Assembly (NCBI RefSeq): GCF_001280085.1
Contig: NZ_LGED01000114.1
Coordinates: forward strand, 62,001 to 126,000
Length of the DNA: 64,000 nt
Reading direction: 5' to 3'
From: Saccharothrix sp. NRRL B-16348
Lineage (GTDB): Bacteria > Actinomycetota > Actinomycetes > Mycobacteriales > Pseudonocardiaceae
In this document: positions 25,734 to 34,902 of the stretch, in pieces
How the letters are laid out: each line of letters begins with the position of its first letter
Numbering within the stretch: position 1 is the stretch's first letter
Position numbers and translations under genes: made by a program
The notes under the pieces: model-generated
What the model was told of the DNA's origin: nothing
The model's database searches: none
What the model saw: the letters and a program-made list of their open reading frames with translations, nothing else

Positions 25734-26668
25734 AGCGTCGCCGGGAGGCCGAAGAGCGGGAACCGGTCGGACCCGAACGTGATGATCTCCGCGATCTCCC
25801 CGTCCTCGATCCGCAGCACGTCCAGCGCCACCGGCCGGAAGTGCTCCTCGCCGGGCTTGCGGGCGTAGTTGGCGAGCGCGGGCTGCCGGTTGGCCCGCGT
25901 TTCCAGCACCTTCCACTCGCCGAACGCCTCCGGGCCCACCATCACCGGCGTCCAGATGTCGATCATGGTGTCGCGGCCGACGTGCCACTCGGGCTGCGGC
26001 GGCATCGTCCAGGTGACGTCCTCCCGCAACGCCGACGCCATCAGCTCCAGGTCGCAGCGCTCGGTGGCCTCCACGAGCTTGCGGACCACCGCCTTCTCCC
26101 GCGGGTTCGGCTCGCCCGTCCAGTCGGCACGCCGTGGCGGCAGGTGCTTGCGCATGGTGACGCGGGCGCGTTGCAGCGCGCTGTTCACCGCGGGCACGCT
26201 GTCCTCCAGCAACGCCGCCGTCTCGCTCGCCGGCCAGCCCAGCACGTCCCGCAGCACCAGCACCGCGCGCTGCTTGGCGGGCAGGTGCTGCACCGCGGCC
26301 AGGAACGCCAGCTCGATCGTCTCCCGCGCCACCACCTCCACGTCCGGCTCGGCGTCCAGCAGGGCGTCCGGGAACGGCTGCAGCCACGGCACGTCGGCCG
26401 CGGGCATCTCGTCGGTGACGCCGTGCGCGGGACGGCGGTTGATCACGTCGAGGCACGCGTTCGTGGCGATCCGGTACAGCCACGCGCGGAACGACGACCG
26501 ACCCTCGAAGGTGTCCCGGGCGCGCCACGCCTTGAGGAACGTCTCCTGCACCAGGTCCTCGGCCTCGTCGAACGAGCCGAGCAGCCGGTAGCAGTGCACC
26601 CGCAGCTCGTGCCGGTACCGCTCCGCTTCCCGCGTGAAGTCCACCGTCATCTGCGCAACCTCGCTCAT
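25730..26668 (-). CDS. ECF sigma factor with C-terminal SnoaL domain (SigJ-like)
   Basis: 312 residues. Sigma-70 region 2 is YRHELRVHCYRLLGSFDEAE with DLVQETFLKAWR. Region 4 is QHLPAKQRAVLVLRDVLGWP with SETAALLEDSVPAVNSALQR. The last about 120 residues form a SnoaL-like fold (DVTWTMPPQPEWHVGRDTMI, FGLPAT end). In this ECF type the fused C-terminal domain stands in for an anti-sigma factor. The ATG at 26668 follows GGAGG and is preferred over the GTG at 26674. The gene is coupled to the cupin-like frame downstream. Confidence 0.92.
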   Translation of the reverse strand: MSEVAQMTVDFTREAERYRHELRVHCYRLLGSFDEAEDLVQETFLKAWRARDTFEGRSSFRAWLYRIATNACLDVINRRPAHGVTDEMPAADVPWLQPFPDALLDAEPDVEVVARETIELAFLAAVQHLPAKQRAVLVLRDVLGWPASETAALLEDSVPAVNSALQRARVTMRKHLPPRRADWTGEPNPREKAVVRKLVEATERCDLELMASALREDVTWTMPPQPEWHVGRDTMIDIWTPVMVGPEAFGEWKVLETRANRQPALANYARKPGEEHFRPVALDVLRIEDGEIAEIITFGSDRFPLFGLPATL

Positions 26669-26773
26669 GGTCACCCTCCGGGCTTGTACGGTGACGTGCC
26701 GGTCGCACGCCGCACAAGTTGTGACTGGGCAGGCCCGGGAAACTCATCGGTCGCAGCGGGATCGGGGGAGCAG

Positions 26774-27970
26774 TTGGTCGGGGGCACGGGGTTCCGCGCG
26801 GTGTTCGCGGTGCCGGAGTTCCGGGTGTTGTGGTCGGCCGCGGTGCTGTCGACCGTCGGCGACCAGTTGGCCCGGGTGGCGTTGTCGGTGCTGGTGTTCC
26901 AGCGCACCGGGTCCGCGGCGTGGACGGCGTTGACCTACGCGTTGACGATGCTGCCCGCGCTGGTGTCGGGGGTGCTGCTGACGGGTCTCGCCGACCGGTA
27001 CCCGCGGCGGACCGTGATGGTGGTCGCCGACGCGGTGCGGGCCGTGCTGCTGGCCGTGATGGCGGTGCCGGGCGTGCCGCTGCCGGTGGTGGCGGCGCTG
27101 CTGGTGCTGTCGCAGCTGGCCGAGCCGCCGTTCGCCGCCGCGCAGGGCGCGCTGCTGCCGTCCGTGCTGGGCGAGAAGTACGAGGCCGGGCAGTCCGTGC
27201 ACCTGATCACCCACCAGGCGGGGCTGCTGCTGGGGTTCGTCGGTGGCGGGCTGGTGGTGGCGTGGCTGGGCACGTCCGGTGCGCTGCTCGCCGACGGGGT
27301 GACGTTCGCGTTGTCGGCGTTGCTGCTGCGGTTCGGCCTGCGGCACCGCCCGGCGCCGGCGTTCGTGCCCGCCGCGCGCGTGCGGATCCGGGCGGGCGCC
27401 GCACTGGTGTGGCGCGACCGGCGGTTGCGGCTGCTGGTCGGCCTGGGGTGGCTGGCGCTGTTCACCGTGGTGCCCGAGGGGCTGGCCGCGCCGTTCTCGG
27501 CGGAGGTCGGCGCGGGCGCGGCGGGTGTCGGCCTGCTGCTGGCCGCAGACCCGGCCGGGATGGTGCTGGGGACGGTGCTGCTGCGCTTCCTGCCCGCGTC
27601 GACGCGTGTGCGGCTGCTGGGGCTGCTCGCGGTGGCGACCGCGGTGCCGCTGGTCGGGTACCTGTTCGCGCCGAATCTCGTCGGCGCGGTGGCGTTGCTG
27701 GCGTTGAGCGGCGTGTTCAGCGCGTACCAGGTGACGGCGGGCGCGACGTTCGTCCGCCTCGTGCCGAACGAGCAGCGCGGGCAGGCGTTGGGCTTCGCCC
27801 GCAGCGGCCTGGTCGCCGCGCAGGGCATCGGCGTGGCCGCGGGCGGCCTGCTGGCGTCCGCGACGGGCTCGGCGACCACCGCGATCGCCGTGGCGGGCAT
27901 CGCCGGCACCGTCCTGGCGCTCACCGTGACGTCCGCGTGGTCCCGCGTGGCACCGGCCGCGGTGGCCTGA
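26774..27970 (+). CDS. MFS transporter
   Basis: About 398 residues and 12 hydrophobic segments with the MFS loop motif GLADRYPRRTVMVVADAVR between helices 2 and 3. The best start is a TTG at 26774 after GGGGGAG, since no ATG or GTG precedes the conserved VPEFRVLWSAAVLST. The protein resembles efflux-type MFS carriers (MFS_3), with no substrate indicated. A second MFS gene follows in the same direction after a 22-bp repeat array. Confidence 0.85.
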   Translation: MVGGTGFRAVFAVPEFRVLWSAAVLSTVGDQLARVALSVLVFQRTGSAAWTALTYALTMLPALVSGVLLTGLADRYPRRTVMVVADAVRAVLLAVMAVPGVPLPVVAALLVLSQLAEPPFAAAQGALLPSVLGEKYEAGQSVHLITHQAGLLLGFVGGGLVVAWLGTSGALLADGVTFALSALLLRFGLRHRPAPAFVPAARVRIRAGAALVWRDRRLRLLVGLGWLALFTVVPEGLAAPFSAEVGAGAAGVGLLLAADPAGMVLGTVLLRFLPASTRVRLLGLLAVATAVPLVGYLFAPNLVGAVALLALSGVFSAYQVTAGATFVRLVPNEQRGQALGFARSGLVAAQGIGVAAGGLLASATGSATTAIAVAGIAGTVLALTVTSAWSRVAPAAVA

Positions 27971-27989
27971 CGTTCACCGGGGTCGGCCG

Positions 27990-28055
27990 ACCTGAGCGTT
28001 GAACTCGGGTGTTCTGAACGTAGGACACGCGCGTTCTGAAGGTAGGACACGCGCG
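27990..28055 (+). repeat. 22-bp dispersed repeat, three units
   Basis: Three consecutive 22-bp units at 27990-28011, 28012-28033 and 28034-28055. The first carries TGAGCGTTGAACTC, the second TGAACGTAGGACACGCG, the third TGAAGGTAGGACACGCG. The same unit types in the same order recur at 52234-52342 and 58178-58287, and inverted at 58057-58166. The array fills the gap between two MFS genes. Confidence 0.85.
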
Positions 28056-28075
28056 GAAGTGGGGGTGGGGCTCGG

Positions 28076-29230
28076 GTGCTGTGGCGGAACCGGTCGTTCC
28101 TGTTGTTGTGGGTGGGGCAGGCCGTTTCCCTCGTCGGGTCGCAGGTGACGGTGGTCGCGGTGCCGTTGGTGGCGGCGTGGGAGTTGGGGGCGGGTGCGTG
28201 GGAGATCGGGGTGGTGACCGCGTGCGGGCGGTTGCCGTACTTGGTGTTCGGCCTGCCGGCGGGGGTGTGGGTCGACCGGTTGCCGCGGCGGGTGGTGGCC
28301 GGGGTGTGCGCGGTCGGGCAGGCGGTGGCACTGGGTGTCGTGCCGGTCGCGGCGGGGCTCGGGTTGTTGTCGGTGGGGTTGTTGGCCGTGGTGGCGGCGG
28401 TGGCGGGGACGTTCGCGGTGTTCGGTGACATCGCCGGGTTGGCGTTGGTGCCGATGGTGGTGCCCGCCGGGCAGTTGACGCGCGCCCAGGGCGTGGTGGA
28501 GGTGGGGCAGGCGACGGCGCAGGTCGCCGGGCCCGCGTTGGGCGGGTGGCTGGTCGGCGCGATCACGGCGGCGGGCGCGCTGGTGGCCGACGCGGCCAGC
28601 TTCCTGGTCGCGGCGGTGACGTTGCTGTGGGTGCGGGTGGTCGAACGGCCGCAGGCGGGCGCCGGGATGTGGGCCGGTGTGCGGGCCGTCTTCGGTCACC
28701 AGGGGTTGCGGCGGGTCACGTTGTGCACCGCGACGCACGTGTTCTGGTTCAACGCCTTCACCGTCGTGGTGCTGCTGCACCTGGTGTCGGCGTTGGGGCT
28801 GTCCGCCGCACGCGTCGGGTTGACGCTGTCCGTCGGAGCCGTCGGCGGGCTGTTCGGCGCACTCGTCGCGGCCCGGTTGGGCGAGCGGTGGGGCCGGCGG
28901 CGGACGATGACCGCCGCGATCCTGGCCACCGGCGCGGGGCAGGCGTTGGTCGCGGTGGACCAGCTGGTGATCGGCGCGGTGGCGGTGATGTGGTTCGCGC
29001 TCCAGGTCTACAACGTGCACCAGGTGCCGGTGCGGTACGAGGCGACGCCCGCCGCCCTGCACGGCCGCGTCAACGCGACGATCCGCACGGCGGTCTGGGG
29101 CACCGCGCCCGCGGGCGCGCTGGTGGGCGGTCTGCTGGGCGACGCCGTGGGCCTGCGGGCGACGCTCGTGCTCAGCGGTCTCGGCGCCGCGACGGCGTGC
29201 CTGTGGCTGGTCCGCGCACGCGTCGGCTGA
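28076..29230 (+). CDS. MFS transporter
   Basis: 384 residues with about 12 hydrophobic segments. It begins VLWRNRSFLLLWVGQAVSLV, and the loop 2-3 motif is GLPAGVWVDRLPRRVVAGV. It is similar in style to the upstream MFS protein but not closely related. The C-terminal half includes FGALVAARLGERWGRRRTMT. The GTG at 28076 has no strong ribosome site. The likely function is drug or metabolite efflux, by family only. Confidence 0.85.
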   Translation: MLWRNRSFLLLWVGQAVSLVGSQVTVVAVPLVAAWELGAGAWEIGVVTACGRLPYLVFGLPAGVWVDRLPRRVVAGVCAVGQAVALGVVPVAAGLGLLSVGLLAVVAAVAGTFAVFGDIAGLALVPMVVPAGQLTRAQGVVEVGQATAQVAGPALGGWLVGAITAAGALVADAASFLVAAVTLLWVRVVERPQAGAGMWAGVRAVFGHQGLRRVTLCTATHVFWFNAFTVVVLLHLVSALGLSAARVGLTLSVGAVGGLFGALVAARLGERWGRRRTMTAAILATGAGQALVAVDQLVIGAVAVMWFALQVYNVHQVPVRYEATPAALHGRVNATIRTAVWGTAPAGALVGGLLGDAVGLRATLVLSGLGAATACLWLVRARVG

Positions 29231-29314
29231 GCGCGCCGGCCGCGGGAGCCGGAGTGCTCGCCGCGGCCCGCGCGTGGCCTCGGGTGGTGTCGTTCACGGT
29301 CGTGGGAACACGTC

Positions 29315-29476
29315 TTCACCAGATCTTGTCGCGCATGGCGGCGCACCTCCCCTCGACGTTGTTCTCGGCAGGAACACCCGCATCAGGGATTCACCAGATC
29401 TTGTCGCGCACAACCACACCTCGCTCTCGTCTCGACACGGCTTCCGACCAGCGGTTTCACCAGATCTTGTCGCGCA
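29315..29476 (+). repeat. Three exact 21-bp direct repeats
   Basis: The 21-bp sequence TTCACCAGATCTTGTCGCGC plus A occurs at 29315-29335, 29390-29410 and 29456-29476 without any mismatch. The intervening sequences (54 and 45 bp) are unrelated to each other. It could be a multi-site operator or a genome-wide interspersed repeat. No cas-like genes are near. Confidence 0.85.
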
Positions 29477-29530
29477 ACGCAGTCACCTCCAGTGGTTTGC
29501 GTCACCCCGGTAGCGGCTGACAGCGACACA

Positions 29531-29549
29531 GGTCACCATTACTGTGACC
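29531..29549. promoter_or_regulatory. Inverted repeat upstream of diguanylate cyclase
   Basis: GGTCAC-CATTACT-GTGACC, 6-bp perfect arms around 7 bp, centred about 58 bp before the ATG at 29598. It is a candidate dimeric regulator site. Confidence 0.4.
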
Positions 29550-29597
29550 CTCCGTCCGGACGCCATGACGGTCCGGGGTAGACAGTCGTGAGGAACC

Positions 29598-30923
29598 ATG
29601 GGCAGAGCGCGTTCGACGTCGCCGGGCGATCGACGCTGGTCACTATGGTCCCTGCCCGGACGGGCCCTGGTGTACGTGCTGTCGGTGGATCTGCTCGCCG
29701 TTCTCGCGATCGCCGCGACCACCGCGTGGCCGGTGCCCGCCGACTCGTGGACCACGTTCGCCGTCCTGGCCGGCTGCGCCGCGCTGCACCTGCACTGCTC
29801 GCGCTGGATCGAGCGCATCCGCCGCGACCACAGCCACCTGCCGCACGTCGACCTGTGCAGCATCTGGATCCTGGCCGGCGCCCTCGTGCTGCCGCCCGCG
29901 CTCGCCGTCGCGCTAGTCGTGCTGATGTACGCGCACCGCTGGTGGGTCGTCGGCCGCTGGGACGCCTCACGCCCGCCGCACCGCAACGTGTTCACCACGT
30001 CGATGATGGTGTTGGCCACGCTCGCCGCGAGCACCGTGGCGGGCCTCACCGGCCTGCGCGACCACCTGCTCGCCGGGCAGCCGGGCGGCGCGCTCGACCT
30101 CGTCGGCCTGGTCGGCGCGGGCGCCGCCCAGTGGCTGGTCAACACGGTCCTGGTGGCCGCGGTGATCCTGCTGACCGTCCGGCCACGCTCGGTGAAGGAC
30201 GCCCTCGGCAGCGGCGCGGACAACCTGCTCGAAGCGGGCCAGCTCGCGCTGGGCGGCTTCGTCGCGCTCGCCGTGGCCTGGTGGCCCGGGCTCGCGCTGC
30301 CGATGGTCGTCGCGGCCGTCGCCCTGCACCGCACCGTGCTCATCCACCAGCTGGAGCTGGCCGCCCGCACCGACACCAAGACCGGCCTGCTCAACGCCGA
30401 GGCGTGGCACCTGCAGGCGACGCTGGAGCTGCAGCGCACCCGCCAGCAGCCGCCCGGCGCGCGCGTCGGCCTGTTCATGATCGACGTCGACCACTTCAAG
30501 GACATCAACGACACGCACGGCCACCAGACCGGCGACCTCGTGCTGCGGCGCATCGCGGCGGCGCTGGAGAGCGCGGTGCGGCGCGGTGACGCGGTGGGCC
30601 GCTTCGGCGGCGAGGAGTTCGCCGTGCTGCTGCCGGGCGTGGACCACGAGGAAGCGATGGCGGTCGCCGAGCGGGTGCGGTCGGAGGTCCACCGGGTGCT
30701 CGTCGACGACGGCAACGGCGGCGTGGTGGCCGGTCTCACGGTCAGCATCGGCATCGCGGTGTGGCCGGAGGTCGCCGAGGACACGGTGTCCGGGCTGCTC
30801 GCGGCGGCGGACGCGGCGCTGTACGAGGCGAAGCGGCTCGGCCGCGACCAGGTGCAGGCGGCGGGCAGGCACCGCCGGGCCCGGTGGACGCCGGCGGCCC
30901 GGTCCGAACGTCCCGGGGTGTAA
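29598..30923 (+). CDS. Membrane-bound diguanylate cyclase (GGDEF)
   Basis: 441 residues. The N-terminal about 250 residues contain six or more hydrophobic helices of MASE-like character. The GGDEF domain (about 265-420) has RTDTKTGLLNAEAW, MIDVDHFKDINDTHGHQTGD and the active signature GRFGGEEFAVLLPG. These retain the metal and catalytic residues, so the enzyme should make cyclic di-GMP from two GTP. No EAL domain is fused. In actinomycetes c-di-GMP controls development through BldD, and a link to this locus is not shown by the sequence. Confidence 0.93.
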   Translation: MGRARSTSPGDRRWSLWSLPGRALVYVLSVDLLAVLAIAATTAWPVPADSWTTFAVLAGCAALHLHCSRWIERIRRDHSHLPHVDLCSIWILAGALVLPPALAVALVVLMYAHRWWVVGRWDASRPPHRNVFTTSMMVLATLAASTVAGLTGLRDHLLAGQPGGALDLVGLVGAGAAQWLVNTVLVAAVILLTVRPRSVKDALGSGADNLLEAGQLALGGFVALAVAWWPGLALPMVVAAVALHRTVLIHQLELAARTDTKTGLLNAEAWHLQATLELQRTRQQPPGARVGLFMIDVDHFKDINDTHGHQTGDLVLRRIAAALESAVRRGDAVGRFGGEEFAVLLPGVDHEEAMAVAERVRSEVHRVLVDDGNGGVVAGLTVSIGIAVWPEVAEDTVSGLLAAADAALYEAKRLGRDQVQAAGRHRRARWTPAARSERPGV

Positions 30924-31032
30924 CAACCGCGACTACCCGGCGGATCTGCTACAGGTCGGGCCTCCGGTGGCGTAGTTTCTGCCCGCCACCTCCGACACGG
31001 TGGACTTCCTCGCTTGCAAGGGTCGTGAGCCA

Positions 31033-34000
31033 GTGGACCTCGGTGCCCCGCACGGCATCCGCTTCCGCTTCGAAGCGGGGCTGCTGCGTGCCGTCCTGCT
31101 CGACGTGCACCGCAAACCGCCCGTCGACGCCGGCGAGGAGCTGACCGCCGAGGCGGGCGCCCGCGACCTGCTGGTCGAGGAGACCCGGGACGGGCACGTG
31201 CGCGCGGTGCTGCGGCAGCGGTTCGACCTGCCCGTGCCCGCGCGCTGGCAGCTCGCCGTGGACGCGCCGGCCACCGTGACCGCCGACGGGGTGTCGTTCG
31301 CCCTGCCGGACTCCGTGGCGCTGCGGGTGTCCGGCTCGGCGCCGTGCGAGGTCGTGGACGGCGGGGTGCGCGTGCGGTTGCCCGCGGGCGAGTCCGCCCT
31401 GGACGTCACGGTGATCAGCGAGCCGGTGTTCGAGGTCGGCGACACGGTCGTGGTGTGCCGCCCCGACCAGCTGCGCGAGGCCGCGGTCGTGGTGTCGTGC
31501 CTGCCCGCGGACCGCGTCACGCCCGTCGTCGCGCTGAGACCCGGGGACGCGTCGTCGCACCGGCACGACCGGCTGGTGGCCCACCTGCTCGACACGACGG
31601 GCGTGCGCCGCGCGGTGTTCCTCGCCGAGCCGGAACCGGACGAGGAGCTGTTCGGCGACCTGCCCGAACGCCTGCACCTGCCGTGCGACGACCAGCCCCG
31701 GGCCGCAGACCTCGCGGCGTTGGCCACCAAGGCCTGGGAGCTGCTGCGCGGCGGCGGCGAGCCCGACCGCACGCTCGACGTGGCGCCGGACGCCGATTTC
31801 GTCGCCGCACTGTTCACCGCCCTCCGCACGGGCGCGGCGCTGCGCGTGGACGACGACGCGCCGCCCGTGCCGTTCGCCGAGCACAACCCGGCCGACGGCG
31901 ACGAAGCCGTGCTGGTCGAAGGAACCGGCGAGGTGGACGACCTGATGGCCGCCGTGTACGCGCACCACCGCGGCGCACGGCTGGTGATCACGCCGAAACC
32001 CGACCTGGCCGCGGTGTGCGCGGTGGTGGCCGAGGAGCAGGAGCGCGTCACCGCGGCGGCCGGCGCGATCGGCGACGCGGTCAAGGGCATCGGGTTCGTC
32101 GAGGCGCTGTGGCGGTACCTGTCCAGCGGCGGGCACGACCCGTACGCGGCGGTCGAGGCCGTGGTCACCGCGCAGGTGCCCGCCGAGGTGATCGCGGAGG
32201 TGGGCGACCGCGCGCTCACCGCGTTCACCACCGGCCTGCCCTACTCGTTCGTGCACACCGAGGACGTGAACTGGGCGCGCAAGCCGATCGGGCACGTGGT
32301 CGCCGACCCGGCGCTGGTCGTGCTCACCGAGCTGCACCGGGCGGGCGTGGCGCGCGAGCCCGGCGCGTTCAGCCTGGTGTTCGACTCGGGCGCGTTCACG
32401 CTCGGCGGAGACGGGAACCGGACCGCGGCGCCCGAGACGTCCGTGGGACAGCTCAGGCACCACACCCATCCGATCGTGCTGTCCGAGCAGGACTCCTCGC
32501 CGGACGTGCTGCGCGGTCTGGTCGTGGACCTGCCGGTCGAGCTGGTGTTCTTCAACTGCCACGACGCCGACGACGCCATCGTGCTCGGCGGGCACGCGCT
32601 GCCGGACGACGACATCCCGGTGACGCTGCGGCACCGGCCCATCGTGTTCAACAACTCGTGCCGGTCGTGGACGCGGCTGGGCCGCGAGTTCGTCCGCGCC
32701 GGCGCCCGCGGCTACATCGGCACCCTGTGGACCATCCCGCCGAACCTGGCCGCCGGGTTCGCCCGCACCGTCGTGCGGCGGCTCACCGCCGAGGAGACGC
32801 CCGCCGCGCGGGCCATCGTCAACACCGGCACGCCGGGCGGCATCGAGCGGTCCTACCTGTACGTCGGCACGGTCAACGGCCGGCTGGACGAGTGGCGCGA
32901 CCGGTCCACCACCGACGCCGAGGCCGCGTTGACGGGCTGCGAGCTGCTGGCCGCCGCCGCCCGCGACCGCACCGGCCCGCTGGCGCCCGTGCTGCACCGG
33001 GAGATCTCCGCGCTGCGCGAGGTCGCCGGCGCCGGTGAGGCGGCCGAGACCCCGGCCTACGCCGAGGTGCTGCTGGCCGAGCTGGGACTGGAGGACGACG
33101 ACGAGCGGGCCGCCGTCCTCGTCGAGCGGGTCGACGGCCTGCTGTCCGGGCTGGACCTCCCCGAGGACGAGCTCGAAGCCCTGTGGGCGACCAGGTTCGA
33201 GCTGACCGGCGACCGCTTCGAGCGGCGCGGGGAATACGGGGCCGCGCTCGCGGACTTCGAACGGTGTGTGGGCTTGGGCGACGCGTGCCGCGACCGAGCG
33301 GACGTCCTGCTGCGGATGGCGAGGCTGCTGATGCGCGAAGGCAGAACCGACGAAGCCGGACAGGCTGCCCGGCTGGCGTACGAGGAGCAGCGGGTGCGGG
33401 ACGACAGACCGGGGCAGTTGGAGTCGATCACGGTGCTCGACGGGCTCGGCGACGCCGACCCCGAGACCGCCCTCCGGTACGCCGTCGAGGGCCACGACCT
33501 GGCCGAGGAGCTGGGCGACCGCGCCCGGCAGGCCGAGTTCGCGCTCGCCGAGTGCGACCGGCGCCGTGACCGCGGCGACCTCGTCGAGGCGATCGAGGCC
33601 GGGTCGCGTGCCGTGGAGCTGTTCCGCGACCTCGGCGACGACCGGCGGGAGCTGGCCGCGTTGCGCCGGCTCGGCGCGTGCCACCGCGACCGGGGCGACC
33701 TGGAGACCGCGCAGCACTACGCCGCCGTCGGCCTGGCCCGGGCCGAGCAGGTGGGCGCGGCGGCCGAGGTGGCGTCGTTCCACGACGACCTGGGCGGCGT
33801 GCTGACCGCGCGCGGCGAGCACGGCCAGGCGTTGGGGCACTACCGGCACGCGGTGGAGAAGCTGGTCGCGACCGGCGCGTGGGAGCGCGGCGCGGAACTG
33901 CTGCCGCACCTGGCCGTCGGCGCGGTCCGGGCGGGCGACCCGGAGGCGCTGTGGACCGCGGCCCTCAGCGGCGGCCTGATCTGCGAGGTCGCGCCGCGCG

Positions 34001-34350
34001 AGGTGTGGGCGTCGGTCGTGCCGCTGGTGGTCGACTCGATGAAGCGGGCGATCGAGACCGGGCCGCTGGAGCTGACCGAACGCGGCATGACCGACTTCGC
34101 CAGCGCGGTGACCGCGGGCAACCGGGAGGACATGCCGTTCCAGGTCGGTCTGCTCGCGGACGTGGTGGTCGTGCTGCTGGCGTGGCTGATGGACCGCGCC
34201 GACACCGGCATCGTCGCGTTCGCGCGCGAGCTGGACCGCACCAGCGGAGGCGTGTTCGACCTGGTCGGCTACGTGTCCGTGCCGTACGGCGACCGCGCCC
34301 GCAACCCCGGGACGGGCCGGTCGCGGCCTACCAGTGTCGGCCCGCGCTGA
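31033..34350 (+). CDS. Large CHAT-domain (caspase-like) protein with TPR region
   Basis: About 1105 residues from the GTG at 31033 (a GTG at 31000 is the alternative). The middle holds a CHAT peptidase domain. VELVFFNCHDADDAIVLGG carries the candidate His (codon 32560-32562) and RPIVFNNSCRSWTRLG the candidate Cys (codon 32659-32661), with ARGYIGTLWTIPPNLAAGFA following. The C-terminal about 350 residues are helical TPR-like repeats (ERRGEYGAALADFERCVGLG, HYAAVGLARAEQVGAAAEVA). CHAT proteases act in programmed death and immune systems, and TPR domains often gate them. The N-terminal about 350 residues are unassigned. Its end overlaps the convergent gene by 23 bp. Target and trigger are unknown. 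Confidence 0.8.
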   Translation: MDLGAPHGIRFRFEAGLLRAVLLDVHRKPPVDAGEELTAEAGARDLLVEETRDGHVRAVLRQRFDLPVPARWQLAVDAPATVTADGVSFALPDSVALRVSGSAPCEVVDGGVRVRLPAGESALDVTVISEPVFEVGDTVVVCRPDQLREAAVVVSCLPADRVTPVVALRPGDASSHRHDRLVAHLLDTTGVRRAVFLAEPEPDEELFGDLPERLHLPCDDQPRAADLAALATKAWELLRGGGEPDRTLDVAPDADFVAALFTALRTGAALRVDDDAPPVPFAEHNPADGDEAVLVEGTGEVDDLMAAVYAHHRGARLVITPKPDLAAVCAVVAEEQERVTAAAGAIGDAVKGIGFVEALWRYLSSGGHDPYAAVEAVVTAQVPAEVIAEVGDRALTAFTTGLPYSFVHTEDVNWARKPIGHVVADPALVVLTELHRAGVAREPGAFSLVFDSGAFTLGGDGNRTAAPETSVGQLRHHTHPIVLSEQDSSPDVLRGLVVDLPVELVFFNCHDADDAIVLGGHALPDDDIPVTLRHRPIVFNNSCRSWTRLGREFVRAGARGYIGTLWTIPPNLAAGFARTVVRRLTAEETPAARAIVNTGTPGGIERSYLYVGTVNGRLDEWRDRSTTDAEAALTGCELLAAAARDRTGPLAPVLHREISALREVAGAGEAAETPAYAEVLLAELGLEDDDERAAVLVERVDGLLSGLDLPEDELEALWATRFELTGDRFERRGEYGAALADFERCVGLGDACRDRADVLLRMARLLMREGRTDEAGQAARLAYEEQRVRDDRPGQLESITVLDGLGDADPETALRYAVEGHDLAEELGDRARQAEFALAECDRRRDRGDLVEAIEAGSRAVELFRDLGDDRRELAALRRLGACHRDRGDLETAQHYAAVGLARAEQVGAAAEVASFHDDLGGVLTARGEHGQALGHYRHAVEKLVATGAWERGAELLPHLAVGAVRAGDPEALWTAALSGGLICEVAPREVWASVVPLVVDSMKRAIETGPLELTERGMTDFASAVTAGNREDMPFQVGLLADVVVVLLAWLMDRADTGIVAFARELDRTSGGVFDLVGYVSVPYGDRARNPGTGRSRPTSVGPR

Positions 34351-34900
34351 GGTCGTCCAGCTCGGGCCGCGACAGGTGCAGCACCTGGAAGCGGACCTCG
34401 ACGTCGGGCGCCGTGCTCCACAGGCTGAAGTGCACGAGCTCCCAGTTCCTCGGGTCGATCGCCAACGCGGTCGAGTGCAGCGCGGGGTCGTCCTTGAGCC
34501 GCTTGAGGTCGTCGAGCGCCTGGTCGACGGCCTCGGCCGGGTCGGCGTCCGCGGGCAGCCGCCACGTGCGCTTGGTCGCCGCGGTGGGCACGTCGGCGGC
34601 TCCCCGTTCGAAGGCGAGGCCCGCCCAGTGCTGCACGGTCGGGCGGCCGAAGTCGGCGCTCAGACCCCGGAAACCCGGACCCCACAGGAAGCTGTTCATG
34701 CCCTCGGCGGTGCGCCACAGGTAGAACGGGGCGTACTGGTTGACCGGCGAGCCGTCCACACCGCGTTCCCGCACGCAGTAGGCCTTGAGGCCCAGGCCGG
34801 GGAAGGCGTCCAGCGCGGAGCCCCTGGTGGCGACGCGGGTGCGGATGACGTCCATGTCGTAGTCGGCGGGCAGGGTGATCTCGTAGTGCATCGCGTGCAT
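34328..34900 (-). CDS. DUF4865 family protein
   Basis: 190 residues, beginning MHAMHYEITLPADYDMDVIR, with LKAYCVRERGVDGSPVNQYA and FLWRTAEGMNSFLWGPGFRG-like central motifs typical of DUF4865. The family has no established function; it may be a dimeric alpha-beta barrel protein. GGGGGAA 7 nt upstream supports the ATG at 34900. It lies 2 bp after the P1 peptidase gene, so the two are co-transcribed. Confidence 0.75.
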   Translation of the reverse strand: MHAMHYEITLPADYDMDVIRTRVATRGSALDAFPGLGLKAYCVRERGVDGSPVNQYAPFYLWRTAEGMNSFLWGPGFRGLSADFGRPTVQHWAGLAFERGAADVPTAATKRTWRLPADADPAEAVDQALDDLKRLKDDPALHSTALAIDPRNWELVHFSLWSTAPDVEVRFQVLHLSRPELDDLSAGRHW

Positions 34901-34902
34901 GG

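Larger units (their letters stand above)
29231..29597. other. Intergenic region with three direct repeats, no gene seen
   Basis: About 370 bp before the diguanylate cyclase gene. It contains three exact 21-bp repeats (29315, 29390, 29456) and a palindrome near the gene (29531-29549). I see no credible coding frame. Confidence 0.6.

Noticed and set aside
26774..29230. Two MFS genes as one duplicated gene
   Set aside because: The two proteins share only general MFS features and differ through most of their length, so a recent tandem duplication is not supported.
29315..29476. CRISPR array
   Set aside because: There are only three 21-bp repeats with spacers of 54 and 45 bp, no leader and no cas genes nearby, so this is not CRISPR architecture.
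30949..33909. Open frame of almost 1000 codons antisense to the CHAT-TPR gene
   Set aside because: High-GC codon bias keeps the opposite frame open. Its translation is low-complexity Arg/Gly/His/Val text without any domain, whereas the forward frame shows the CHAT motifs.
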